Positions 34,720 to 43,152 of a stretch of DNA of 64,000 bases are shown here, one piece after another. The notes under the pieces were generated by a model that was not told the origin of the DNA, made no database searches, and saw only the letters and a list, made by a program, of their open reading frames with translations. How positions within the stretch are numbered: the stretch's first letter is position 1; each line of letters begins with the position of its first letter. The position numbers were made by a program, and so were the translations under genes. The stretch covers positions 62,001 through 126,000 of the forward strand of contig NZ_JBMVQZ010000009.1 of the NCBI RefSeq assembly GCF_049537155.1, given 5' to 3'. The DNA comes from Limisphaera sp049537155 (GTDB lineage Bacteria; Verrucomicrobiota; Verrucomicrobiia; Limisphaerales; Limisphaeraceae).

Positions 34720-37023
34720 TCAGCGGCCGGGTTGGGGTGGTTGGGCGGGCTCGGCCAGTTTGCGGGTGATGAGCTCGGAAGCGTCGCGCATGTCGTAGGG
34801 TTTGGCCAGGACACTGACGTTGAGCTGGCCCAGACGGGCGCGCAGGGCGGGGTCGAGGTAGCCCGAGGCCAGGACGCAGCGCATGCCGGGCCAGCGGTGG
34901 AGCACGGCCTCGATGAGTTCGAGGCCGTTCATGCCGGGCATGCTGTAGTCGGTGAAGAGCAGGTCCACCTGGGGTTCTGCGGTTTCGAGGATTTTGAGTG
35001 CCTCGGGGCCGCTTTCGGCGACGAGGACCTCCAGTCCGGCGGCCTCGAGGAAGCTGCGGGTGAAATCGCGGAGCAGGTCGAGGTCATCCACGACCAGGAC
35101 GCGGCCGCGGCCCTGGGCGAGGGGCGGGACGGTGCGTTCCGGTGTGGCTGCGGGCGGCTCGGAGGAGAGGGGGAAGAAGAGGTGAAAGGCGCTGCCCTGG
35201 CCGAGGGCGCTTTCGACCTCGATGAAGCCTCCGGCTTCCTCGGTGATGCGCTGGACGATGGGCAGGCCGAGTCCGGTGCCCTTGCCGCGGCCCTTGGTGG
35301 TGAAGAACGGGGTGAAGATGCGGGGGAGCAGGTCGGGGTGGATGCCGGTGCCGGTGTCGCGGACGGTGCAGCGTGCGTAGGGTGTGCCGGGGACGAGGTT
35401 GTGGCGGCGGGCCTGTTCGTCGGTGATGCGGACGCGTTCGGTTTCCAAGGTGATGCGGCCGCCGTTGGGCATGGCGTCCTGTGCGTTGACGCAGAGGTTG
35501 AGGATGGCCTGGCTGGCCCGGGTGGCGTCGATGCGGACGGGCAGGGTGTCCGGTGTGGTGGAGGTTTCGAGGGTGACGTTGCCGCGGAGGGTGCGCCGGA
35601 CGAGGACGAGGGCTTCGTGGAGGATCTGGTTGAGGTCGAGGACGGCGCAGTTGTCGTTGCTTTCGCGGCTGAAGGAGAGCAGCTGCTGGGTGATGTCGGC
35701 GGCGCGTGCGGCGGCCAGATCGATTTGTTCGATCTCCCGGCGCAGGCGGTTGTCGGTGCCGGTTTCGCGCAGGAGGAGTCCGCAGTTGCCGCGGATGGCC
35801 TGGAGGAGGTTGTTGAAGTCGTGGGCCACGCCGGCGGCCAGCGTGCCGATGATCTCCATTTTCTGGGCCTGGAAGAGCTGTTGCTGCAGTTCGTGGTAGT
35901 GGGTTTGGTCGGTGATGCTGCAGATGAGGCCACGGACCTGGGTGCCGTCCACCCAGGGGGAGACCTTGAGCAGCCAGTGGCGGCCGTCGGCGGTTTGGTA
36001 GCGATTGTCCACGGGTCGACCGGTTTGGAGGACCTCGCGGAAGACGCGTTCCAGCTCGGCGCGTCGGGCGGGGTCGGGCACGTAGTCGAGGAGGCTGCGG
36101 CCGAGTGTGGGGGGTGCTTCGATGCGCAGGCCGGCGTGTTCGGCGGGCAGATGGCGCCAGCCGTCGTTGGCGTGGGTGAGGCGGAACTCGCAGTCGAGGC
36201 TGTAGATGGCGCCGTCGAGGGACTGGAGGATGCTGTGGATGAAGTCGCGTTGGATGCGGAGTTGTTCCTGGAGTTGGATGCGGAGGGTGATGTCCCGTTC
36301 GCAGGCCACGTAGCCCATGAAACGGCCGGCCATGTCGGCGATGGGTGAGATGGTGGCCTCGACGTGGTAGGGGGAGCCGTCGCGGCGGATGTTGACCAGC
36401 TCGCCGATCCATTCGCGGCCTGCGGTCACGGCTTCCAGGTAGGCTTGGACCTTTTCCTGTTCGAAGGGCGCGCGGAGGAAGGCGTCGGGGCGGCCGAGGA
36501 CTTCCTCCATGCTGTAGCCTGTGAGGGTTTGGAAGGCCGGGTTGACGAAGGTGATGCGGAGGTCGCTGTCGGCCAGGAAGAAGGCGTCGGGCGTGGCGTC
36601 GATGGCGGTGATGAGGCGTTGGATGTGGGTTTCGAGGCGGAGGCGCCGGCTGACGTCCTTGAAGAGGAGGAGGTAGTGGTCGTGACCGAGCGGCACGTAC
36701 TCGAGGTCCACGGGCAGGTGCGGGGCGCCTTCGCGCAGGGTGATGACGGAGTGGAGGATGTCGGGTTTGCGGGGTGCCTGTTGGAGGGCGCGGCGGAGTT
36801 TTTGGTCGGCCGGGGGCGCGACCCATTGCCAGAGGGAGAGGGTTTCGGGTGCGGTGCCGGGCGGGATTTGGAAGAGGTGGGCGGCGCGGCGGTTGAACTG
36901 GAGGACAAGGCCGTCGGAGCGGCAGACGGCCTGGGCATGCTCGGCGGCCTCGAAGGCGGCCTGCCACCACTGGCACACCGCCTCGGTGCCCGGAGCGTCA
37001 TGTGGTTCGGTCCGGTTCAGCAT
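34720..37023 (-). CDS. PAS hybrid histidine kinase with C-terminal receiver
   Basis: The protein has about 767 residues and no membrane helix. Three PAS-type sensor domains follow each other; the second (ITAIDATPDAFFLADSDLRI) and third (ILQSLDGAIYSLDCEFRLTH) are clearest. The kinase has the H-box IIGTLAAGVAHDFNNLLQAI (His near 400), and an HATPase with DTGTGIHPD and GTGLGLPIV. The receiver domain starts near residue 645 and has the phospho-acceptor in LLFTDYSMPG. This is the NtrB/HPK4-like type with fused REC. It lies downstream of a REC-HD-GYP gene and another PAS kinase on the same strand, with a 30-base gap. The signal is unknown. Confidence 0.92.
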   Translation of the reverse strand: MLNRTEPHDAPGTEAVCQWWQAAFEAAEHAQAVCRSDGLVLQFNRRAAHLFQIPPGTAPETLSLWQWVAPPADQKLRRALQQAPRKPDILHSVITLREGAPHLPVDLEYVPLGHDHYLLLFKDVSRRLRLETHIQRLITAIDATPDAFFLADSDLRITFVNPAFQTLTGYSMEEVLGRPDAFLRAPFEQEKVQAYLEAVTAGREWIGELVNIRRDGSPYHVEATISPIADMAGRFMGYVACERDITLRIQLQEQLRIQRDFIHSILQSLDGAIYSLDCEFRLTHANDGWRHLPAEHAGLRIEAPPTLGRSLLDYVPDPARRAELERVFREVLQTGRPVDNRYQTADGRHWLLKVSPWVDGTQVRGLICSITDQTHYHELQQQLFQAQKMEIIGTLAAGVAHDFNNLLQAIRGNCGLLLRETGTDNRLRREIEQIDLAAARAADITQQLLSFSRESNDNCAVLDLNQILHEALVLVRRTLRGNVTLETSTTPDTLPVRIDATRASQAILNLCVNAQDAMPNGGRITLETERVRITDEQARRHNLVPGTPYARCTVRDTGTGIHPDLLPRIFTPFFTTKGRGKGTGLGLPIVQRITEEAGGFIEVESALGQGSAFHLFFPLSSEPPAATPERTVPPLAQGRGRVLVVDDLDLLRDFTRSFLEAAGLEVLVAESGPEALKILETAEPQVDLLFTDYSMPGMNGLELIEAVLHRWPGMRCVLASGYLDPALRARLGQLNVSVLAKPYDMRDASELITRKLAEPAQPPQPGR

Positions 37024-37053
37024 GCGGCACAACCCTGTGTGCGGTGGTCCGGT

Positions 37054-38343
37054 TCAACAATAGACCACCAGCGATTGGGTTATCGGCTGAATCCGGTGAT
37101 GGTTGAGGAGTTTTTCGATGAAGGTGGCGTTGAGGCGTTGGCCTTCGGGGATGAGGAGCAGGCCGTTGGCGGTGTAGACGCCGCGGGCCAGGACCATGCC
37201 GGGCCGCAGTTCGGCCAGGGTGACCTCGCGTTCGCGTCGGGGCAGCTCGACGGATGGGAGTGCCTGAAGGAAGACGCGGACGGCCTCCGGGTCGAAGGCG
37301 CTGCCGGCCTGCTGTTTGATGCGTTCGACGGCGTCGGTGGGGGGCAGGGGGCTGGAGGCGTAGGCGACGGCCACGGCCAGGAGGCGGGCCAGCCAGGGGA
37401 TGTTCTCGCCGACGAGCTGGTCGGGGTAACCGGATCCGTCGAATCGTTCGTGATGGGCGCGGATGATCTGGCCCACCTGGTCGAGGTCGCTGGTGAAGGC
37501 GGCCAGTTCCTGGCCCAGGATGGGGTGCTGTTCGATGAGTGCCTTTTCGGCGGGGTTGAGGGAGTGGGGATCGTCCTGCCAGCGCCGGATGATGTGGCGG
37601 GGGACGCCCACCAGGCCGATGTCGTGGAGGAGGGCGCTGCTTTCGAGCACGCGTCGGTCGTGAGGGGAGAGCTGTGCGGCCTGGGCCATGCCCTTGCAGA
37701 GCGCGGCCACACGGCGGGCCTGGCTGCCGAGGGAGGGATAGAAGGTCTGCATGGTGTGCACGCAGAGCTCCAGCGAGCGCATGAGGTTGCGTTCGAGGGC
37801 GGCGTTCACCTGGGCGAGTTGTTCGTTTTGCTGGGCGACGAGTTTGACCTGTTGTTCGAGCGAGCGGTTCAGTTCCACCAGTTGGCGGTTCATCTCCTGG
37901 GTGGCGGCCTGGAGATGGGCGTTCTGGCAGATGAGTTCGTACCGTTGGACGGCGTTTTTGACGGTGGCGAGGAATTCCTCGCGCAGCCAGGGTTTGACGA
38001 TGAACCGGTAGATCTCGCCCTTGTTGATGGCCTCGATGACGGTGTCGAGGCTGAGCACCGCGGTGATGAGGATGCGGGTGGCAAAGGGTTGGATCTGCCG
38101 GGCCCGGGCGAGCAGTTCGAGTCCGGACATGCCCGGCATGCTCTGGTCGGTGATGATGACGGAGAACTCCTGTTGTTTGAGGAGCTCGACAGCGGCGAGG
38201 GGATCGGCCTCGGTGACGACCTCGTAGGGGGTGCGGCGCAGCGTTTCGCGGAGGGCGGCCAGCACGATTTCCTCGTCGTCGACCACGAGGATGGGCGGCG
38301 CCGTGAACTCGTTGTCGGGTTGGGGTTCGGTGGCTGGGTTCAT
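37054..38343 (-). CDS. Response regulator with HD-GYP domain (c-di-GMP phosphodiesterase type)
   Basis: The protein has 429 residues. The receiver domain has Asp66 in VIITDQSMPGMSG and Lys117 in FIVKPWL. A coiled-coil linker spans about residues 140-185. The HD domain has the pair His240-Asp241 in LLHDIGLVG, followed by HHERFDGSGYP (GYP at 305-307). HD-GYP proteins hydrolyse cyclic di-GMP; the residues needed are present. The gene starts 3 bases before the stop of the upstream PAS kinase, so the two are co-transcribed. The most probable partner kinase is one of its two neighbours. Confidence 0.92.
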   Translation of the reverse strand: MNPATEPQPDNEFTAPPILVVDDEEIVLAALRETLRRTPYEVVTEADPLAAVELLKQQEFSVIITDQSMPGMSGLELLARARQIQPFATRILITAVLSLDTVIEAINKGEIYRFIVKPWLREEFLATVKNAVQRYELICQNAHLQAATQEMNRQLVELNRSLEQQVKLVAQQNEQLAQVNAALERNLMRSLELCVHTMQTFYPSLGSQARRVAALCKGMAQAAQLSPHDRRVLESSALLHDIGLVGVPRHIIRRWQDDPHSLNPAEKALIEQHPILGQELAAFTSDLDQVGQIIRAHHERFDGSGYPDQLVGENIPWLARLLAVAVAYASSPLPPTDAVERIKQQAGSAFDPEAVRVFLQALPSVELPRREREVTLAELRPGMVLARGVYTANGLLLIPEGQRLNATFIEKLLNHHRIQPITQSLVVYC

Positions 38344-38346
38344 CGT

Positions 38347-40341
38347 TCAGTCTGCGTCGAGGAGGCGGTGGATCCGGTTCTGCCATTCCGGCGCGGGGAG
38401 GTCGGCCGGCAGGACCATGTCCACGCGTTCGAGGAAGGTGGTATCCAGTTCGTCCTGGTTGCAGGCGGCCAGGCAGAGGACCTTGAGCGGCAGGTTGGTG
38501 GAACGGACGCGGTCGAGCAACCGGCCGAAGGACCGGCCGTTTTCCGCGCAGAGGAGCACCAGCCCGGTGAAGTGGAAATAGGGCGAGTGCAGCAGTTCGA
38601 GCGCCTCGGCCTCGGAATGGGCGGGTGCGACGTACATTCCGTTTTCGCGCAGCCGGGCGACGACCTGGTCGAACGCGGGTCCTGCGGGGCCGAGGGCCAG
38701 GAGGGTGTGCCGGACGGTGCGGCGATCCGGCGGCTGGACCTGGAGGTCTGCCTGGAGATCGGCCAGCGGGAACCAGAAGTGGAAAGTGGTGCCGCGGTTT
38801 TCGGCGGTTTCCACCGAGATGGCCGCGCCGTGGCGTTCGGCGAAGAGGCGGGTGTTGTACAGGCCCAGGCCGGAACCCTTGCCGAGCGGTTTGGTGGTGA
38901 AGAAGGGGTCGAAGATGGTGTTCAACAGGCGTGCCGGGATGCCGACGCCGGTGTCCTGCACGGAGAGTCCCACCAGGGGCAGGCGGGGCAGCGAGCCTTG
39001 CAAGGGCGGGATGGGCGGGGGCTGTTGATGGATGGAAGTGCGGAAGGTGAGCTGGCCGCCCTGGGGCATGGCGTCCACGGCATTGAGGGCCAGGTTGACC
39101 AGCACCTGTCTCAATTCGACGGCGTCGAGGTAGACCGGGCATTGGCCCTCGGCCAGCTCGGTGACCACGCGGACACGCCGCGCCAGCACCTTGCGGAGCA
39201 GATCGGCCATGGAGCGGACGATTTCGTTGAGGTCGTGGAAGTTTTTCTCGCCGGGGGTGCCCTGGTGAAGCTGACGGAACCGGTGGGCGAGTTGACTGGC
39301 TTCGAGGGCGGTGGCGCGGATGAGCTCGAGCCCTTCGCGGAGGCGGCTGTTGCCCTCCAGCTCGGACTGGTAGGTCTCGCTGAGGGAGATGATGCCGGTC
39401 ATGATGTTGCAGAAGTCGTGTGCCAGTCCGAGGGTGAGGGTGCCGAGGGTTTCCTTCCACGACATGGTCAGAAGCCGGCGTTCGGCGATGGTCTGGCGTG
39501 TGATGTCAAGCCAGAGCCCTTCATATCCGAGGAGGAGTCCGCCGGCTGTGCGCACCGGTTGGCGGTATTCCCAGAGGTAGCTGACGCGTCCGGTTTGGAG
39601 GTGGCGGATGCGGTAGGTGGTGGCGCCGCCCTCGGGTGGCCAATCAGCCCGGCGGAGGCGGTTCATCAGCATCTCCACGTCCGCCTCGTGGACGACGCGC
39701 CAGAAATACTCGGAGCTGCGGCGCCATTCCTGCGGGGGCACGCCGGTGAGTTCCTCGACGCGCGGGCTGATGTAGCGGAAGGAGAAATCGGGTCGTTGAC
39801 TGAAGAGGATGCCGGGCCAGTGGAGGGTGAGGTTTTCGAGCTGGGCCTCGGCGCGGAGGAGCCGTTGGTAGGCCTGATGGGCGGCCATGCGGCCCCAGCG
39901 GTCGGGGGGGAAGAGGTTTTCCCATTCGCGTGCCGGGGGGAGGGCGGTTTCGAGGCGGACGAACAGTTCCCTGCCGTGGCGGCAGACGTCCACGATCAGG
40001 CGCTCGGCGTCGGGTGCGAGGTCGGCGGGCAGTTCGAGCCGATCGAAATCGGACGCGGTGGCGAGGAAGTCGCGCAGGTTGGTTTCCCAGCCGGGATGGC
40101 GCTGGCCGAGCAGGCGCGGGAGGGAACATCCCGGCAGCTCCCAGGGGGAGATCCGCAGCCACAGGGCCAGCGTATCGTTGGCGCGGAGGATGCGGCCTGC
40201 CTCGTCGAGGACGGCCTGGCCGTTTTCGAGCAGGGCGGGCGAACCCGCTCCTGTAGGGGAAGTCACAGGTTCAAAGACCGGACCCGGGTTCTGGGCTGCG
40301 GGTTCCGGTTGCCGCTGTCTGCCGCTTGCCGCCTGCTTCAT
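38347..40341 (-). CDS. PAS sensor histidine kinase with degenerate C-terminal receiver-like domain
   Basis: The protein has 664 residues. The N-terminal PAS-like domain (ENGQAVLDEAGRILRANDTL) is followed by a second (FRYISPRVEELTGVPPQEWR). The H-box is LGTLTLGLAHDFCNIMTG (His near 308), and the HATPase has DTGVGIPARL and GSGLGLYNTR. The last 120 residues look like a receiver (LLALGPAGPAFDQVVARLRE), but the expected phospho-acceptor strand reads GLVLLCAENG, without Asp. The end keeps a receiver-like VDMVLPADLPAP. It is probably a pseudo-receiver with a regulatory role. The gene heads the three-gene signalling cluster and starts divergently from pheS. Confidence 0.9.
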   Translation of the reverse strand: MKQAASGRQRQPEPAAQNPGPVFEPVTSPTGAGSPALLENGQAVLDEAGRILRANDTLALWLRISPWELPGCSLPRLLGQRHPGWETNLRDFLATASDFDRLELPADLAPDAERLIVDVCRHGRELFVRLETALPPAREWENLFPPDRWGRMAAHQAYQRLLRAEAQLENLTLHWPGILFSQRPDFSFRYISPRVEELTGVPPQEWRRSSEYFWRVVHEADVEMLMNRLRRADWPPEGGATTYRIRHLQTGRVSYLWEYRQPVRTAGGLLLGYEGLWLDITRQTIAERRLLTMSWKETLGTLTLGLAHDFCNIMTGIISLSETYQSELEGNSRLREGLELIRATALEASQLAHRFRQLHQGTPGEKNFHDLNEIVRSMADLLRKVLARRVRVVTELAEGQCPVYLDAVELRQVLVNLALNAVDAMPQGGQLTFRTSIHQQPPPIPPLQGSLPRLPLVGLSVQDTGVGIPARLLNTIFDPFFTTKPLGKGSGLGLYNTRLFAERHGAAISVETAENRGTTFHFWFPLADLQADLQVQPPDRRTVRHTLLALGPAGPAFDQVVARLRENGMYVAPAHSEAEALELLHSPYFHFTGLVLLCAENGRSFGRLLDRVRSTNLPLKVLCLAACNQDELDTTFLERVDMVLPADLPAPEWQNRIHRLLDAD

Positions 40342-40703
40342 AAGTGGGTCACTGCCGCGGGTGACCCCGGCTGCGCCGCTTCAGCCGGTGTCCCGGTCCG
40401 GACGAGCCGGACCGCGGTTGGTGCTGCAACCGGGGGTTTGGGGCGCGTGGCGCCCGGCCGCCCCGGCTGGCCCGGTCGTGGGGAGCCCCGCGTCCGCGGG
40501 GAACCCGCATGATCCGTAAAACTACTGACAGATTTCCGGGGATCGAACAAGTGGCATTTTTGTGTCGGATGCAGGCGCGGGTGACGGTCGCACCGATGGA
40601 AAAGGATGGAGAGGGCGTGCTTTCCCGGACGTGTCGGCCGGGTGGGTTCGGGCAGCTGACCGGCGGCGTTTTGGGCTGTGATTGGATCCGGGTTTACCCT
40701 TAA
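40342..40703. other. Intergenic region between divergent PAS kinase and pheS
   Basis: About 360 bases. I looked for a T-box or attenuation leader before pheS and found none: there is no Phe-rich leader peptide and no T-box consensus. No gene is seen. The promoters for both divergent genes should lie here. Confidence 0.4.
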
Positions 40704-41732
40704 ATGCGGGGCGGCATGGCATGGTGGAATGATTTGGAACCGTTGAAGCAGGAGGCCCTGGCGGCGTTTGCCGCGGCCAGGGACCTGGCCGCGTTGGATC
40801 AGGCCAAGGCGGCCTGGTTGGGTTCGCACGGTCGGCTGACGGCCCTCATGAAACAATTGGGCGGTCTGCCCAGGGAGGAACGTCCGACCGCGGGCAAGGC
40901 GATCAACGCGGTGAAGGCGGAGTTGGAGGCGGCCCTGGTGGGGCGGCGCCGGGAACTGGAGTTGGAGGCGGCCCGGCCGAAGGTGCCGTTTGACTTCACG
41001 TTGCCCGGACGCCGGCGGCCGGTGGGCCGGTTGCATCCGTTGACGCAGGTGGTGGAGGACATCGTCCGGAGCTTTCGGCGGCTGGGTTTTGCGGTGGCGG
41101 ACGGCCCCGAGTTGGAGGACGAGTACCATTGCTTCGACGCGCTGAACACGCCGGCGGATCATCCGGCGCGGGACACGCAGGACACGTTTTATCTGCCTGA
41201 TGCGCCCGGGCCGCACGGCCGGTGGTTGCTGCGCACGCACACCTCCAGCGTGCAGATCCGGGTGATGGAAAGCCAGCCGCCGCCGGTACGGATCATCGTG
41301 CCGGGCCGGGTCTACCGCCGGGACAATGCCGATGCGACGCACAATCCGACCTTCCACCAGATCGAGGGTCTGTACGTGGACCGGGGTGTGACGGTGGGCG
41401 ATTTGAAGGGGACGGTCGAGCATGTGTTTCGGGAGCTGATGGGCCGGGATGTGCGGATCCGGTTTCGTCCCCACTACTTCAGTTACACCGAGCCCAGTTA
41501 CGAGATCGACTTCAGCAACGCGCTGACGCGGAAGATGGGTCGGGAATGGCTGGAGATCGCCGGGTGCGGCATGGTGAACCCGGTGGTGTTCGAGACGGTG
41601 GGTTACGATCCGGAGGTGTGGACCGGATGGGCTTTTGGGTTTGGTATCGAACGGATTGCCATGCTGCGGTACGGCATTCCGGACATCCGGCTGTTTTACG
41701 AAAACGATCTCAGGTTCCTGCACCAGTTCTGA
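40704..41732 (+). CDS. pheS: Phenylalanyl-tRNA synthetase alpha subunit
   Basis: The protein has 342 residues, the normal PheS size. The N-terminal coiled-coil region binds tRNA. The class II catalytic core has RTHTSSVQIR, the motif 2 region PGRVYRRDNADATHNPTFHQ, and motif 3 WAFGFGIERIAMLRYGIPDI. It charges tRNA-Phe together with PheT. pheT is not next to it; an outer-membrane-like gene follows instead, so pheS and pheT are separated. The start is either 40704 or ATG 40716, four bases after GGGG. Confidence 0.97.
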   Translation: MRGGMAWWNDLEPLKQEALAAFAAARDLAALDQAKAAWLGSHGRLTALMKQLGGLPREERPTAGKAINAVKAELEAALVGRRRELELEAARPKVPFDFTLPGRRRPVGRLHPLTQVVEDIVRSFRRLGFAVADGPELEDEYHCFDALNTPADHPARDTQDTFYLPDAPGPHGRWLLRTHTSSVQIRVMESQPPPVRIIVPGRVYRRDNADATHNPTFHQIEGLYVDRGVTVGDLKGTVEHVFRELMGRDVRIRFRPHYFSYTEPSYEIDFSNALTRKMGREWLEIAGCGMVNPVVFETVGYDPEVWTGWAFGFGIERIAMLRYGIPDIRLFYENDLRFLHQF

Positions 41733-41814
41733 GGGATCGAGGTCTGCATCCCGGCGGGTTTCAGTCCGTGGGAAAGGAGGGACTGGTCCGGGCGACACGA
41801 AAGGAGGGCGGAAC

Positions 41815-43068
41815 GTGAGGTTTCGGGCGTGGGCGGGCGCCACTCCGTGTGGCGGGGGGAGGCGCGATCTCGGGCTTGCCATGGGTTGGCTGCTGGCGGT
41901 GGCTGCGGCCTTGCCGGCGGGGGCGCAGGTGGATCCGGTGGCCCGGGATCTGATCCAGTTCGGTTACAACCAGGCCTTTCAGGGGCATGCGCCTTTCTCG
42001 GGCTACGCCTTTTACTACCGGAATGAGCCCGGGTTTTTGAGGTCGAACCTGACGCTGCGGCTGGCACTGGCGCCGGTGTATGTGGACGGCGAACTGGCGG
42101 CGCGGGATGCACTGGGTCGTGACACACACGTGGCCATCGGCGTGGCCGGAGGCGGGTTTGGCGAGAGTTACAACGAGATCCGGCGCGGCCGCTATGTTCC
42201 GGCTGAATCGTTCGTGGGACACGGTGGGACGGTCTCGGCGAGCGTTTATCACCGACTCGATCCGGGCTGGCGGGTTCCGTTGCACGCCCTGGTCCGGGTC
42301 TCGGGGTTTTACACCGAGTACGACGACGAAGACGACACCGCGGCCGGGTTTGCCCTGCCGCCGGATCATTTCGGCGGCCGGGTGCGGACCGGTCTGCGCT
42401 GGGGCGGGAGCGAGCCGGTGTTGTTTCCGCGGTCGGCGCTGGAACTGTCGGTGTGGTATGAACTGGAGCGCCGGGGTTCACACGGGGCGTACGGTTTCGC
42501 GGGCGACCGCGAGCTGGAGTCCTGGAGTCATCGGTGGTGGATCCGGGCGTTGATGGCGTACACCCATCCGGATCTCGGCGCGCATCTGTCCGGCGGGGTG
42601 ACGGCGGGCGGGAGCGCGCAGGCGGATCGGTTGAGTGCATTTCGGTTGGGTGCCGTGCTGCCGTTTGCGACGGAGTTTGCGGTGGCGTTGCCCGGTTACT
42701 ATTTCCAGGAATTGACGGCCGAGGGTTTTGTGTTGGGGCATGCGTCCCTGTCCTGGCCGCTGGACCCGGCCGGGCGGTGGTACGCAGTGCTCACAGGTTC
42801 GGCCGCGTGGGTGGATGACCTGCCCGGGGTGCCACTGGCGGGGCGATGGCACCAAGGGGTGGGTGTGGGGGTGCGATACCGGAGCGATGCCTGGCAGATG
42901 GCGGTGGCCTACGGTTACGGGGTGCGGGCGCTGCGGTCGGACGGGTTCGGGGCGCACAGTGTGGCGTTGCTGGTGCAGGTGGATCTGCAGAGGAGCCGGG
43001 CGGCCCTGATCGGCCCGGAGAGTCCGTTCCGGTCCCGTGCGTTCTTTCGGTGGTGGGGCGGCGATTGA
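41815..43068 (+). CDS. Predicted outer-membrane beta-barrel protein
   Basis: The product has 417 residues. I start at GTG 41815, because a strong AAGGAGG site ends 7 bases upstream and the signal peptide (MGWLLAVAAALPAGAQ) begins 22 residues later. The mature protein alternates aromatic and small residues in amphipathic strands, such as SNLTLRLALAPVYVDGEL, GTVSASVYHRLDP, VRTGLRWG and AFRLGAVLPFATEFAVALPG, which is typical of barrels. No family is recognised. It stands between pheS and a large secreted glycosidase, and may be surface-associated. The function is unknown. Confidence 0.72.
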   Translation: MRFRAWAGATPCGGGRRDLGLAMGWLLAVAAALPAGAQVDPVARDLIQFGYNQAFQGHAPFSGYAFYYRNEPGFLRSNLTLRLALAPVYVDGELAARDALGRDTHVAIGVAGGGFGESYNEIRRGRYVPAESFVGHGGTVSASVYHRLDPGWRVPLHALVRVSGFYTEYDDEDDTAAGFALPPDHFGGRVRTGLRWGGSEPVLFPRSALELSVWYELERRGSHGAYGFAGDRELESWSHRWWIRALMAYTHPDLGAHLSGGVTAGGSAQADRLSAFRLGAVLPFATEFAVALPGYYFQELTAEGFVLGHASLSWPLDPAGRWYAVLTGSAAWVDDLPGVPLAGRWHQGVGVGVRYRSDAWQMAVAYGYGVRALRSDGFGAHSVALLVQVDLQRSRAALIGPESPFRSRAFFRWWGGD

Positions 43069-43152
43069 GGCTCACGAGGGCGGCGGTGGCGGGCGGGTCC
43101 CCCGAACGGGGGAGTTGCCGGGCCGGGCCGATTGTGCGATGGATGGGGCGTC

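Noticed and set aside
31608..34814. A 1068-codon minus-strand frame opposite uvrA
   Set aside because: It mirrors the uvrA gene, and the translation is Arg/His/Pro/Gln-rich with no known motif.
36364..40512. A 1382-codon open frame on the plus strand opposite the kinase cluster
   Set aside because: It is antisense to three clear minus-strand genes with full kinase, REC and HD-GYP motifs. Its translation is Gly/Glu/Val-rich without domains; GC-rich codon bias keeps the opposite strand open.
40342..40703. T-box or attenuator in front of pheS
   Set aside because: No T-box consensus, no Phe-rich leader peptide and no antiterminator pair were seen.
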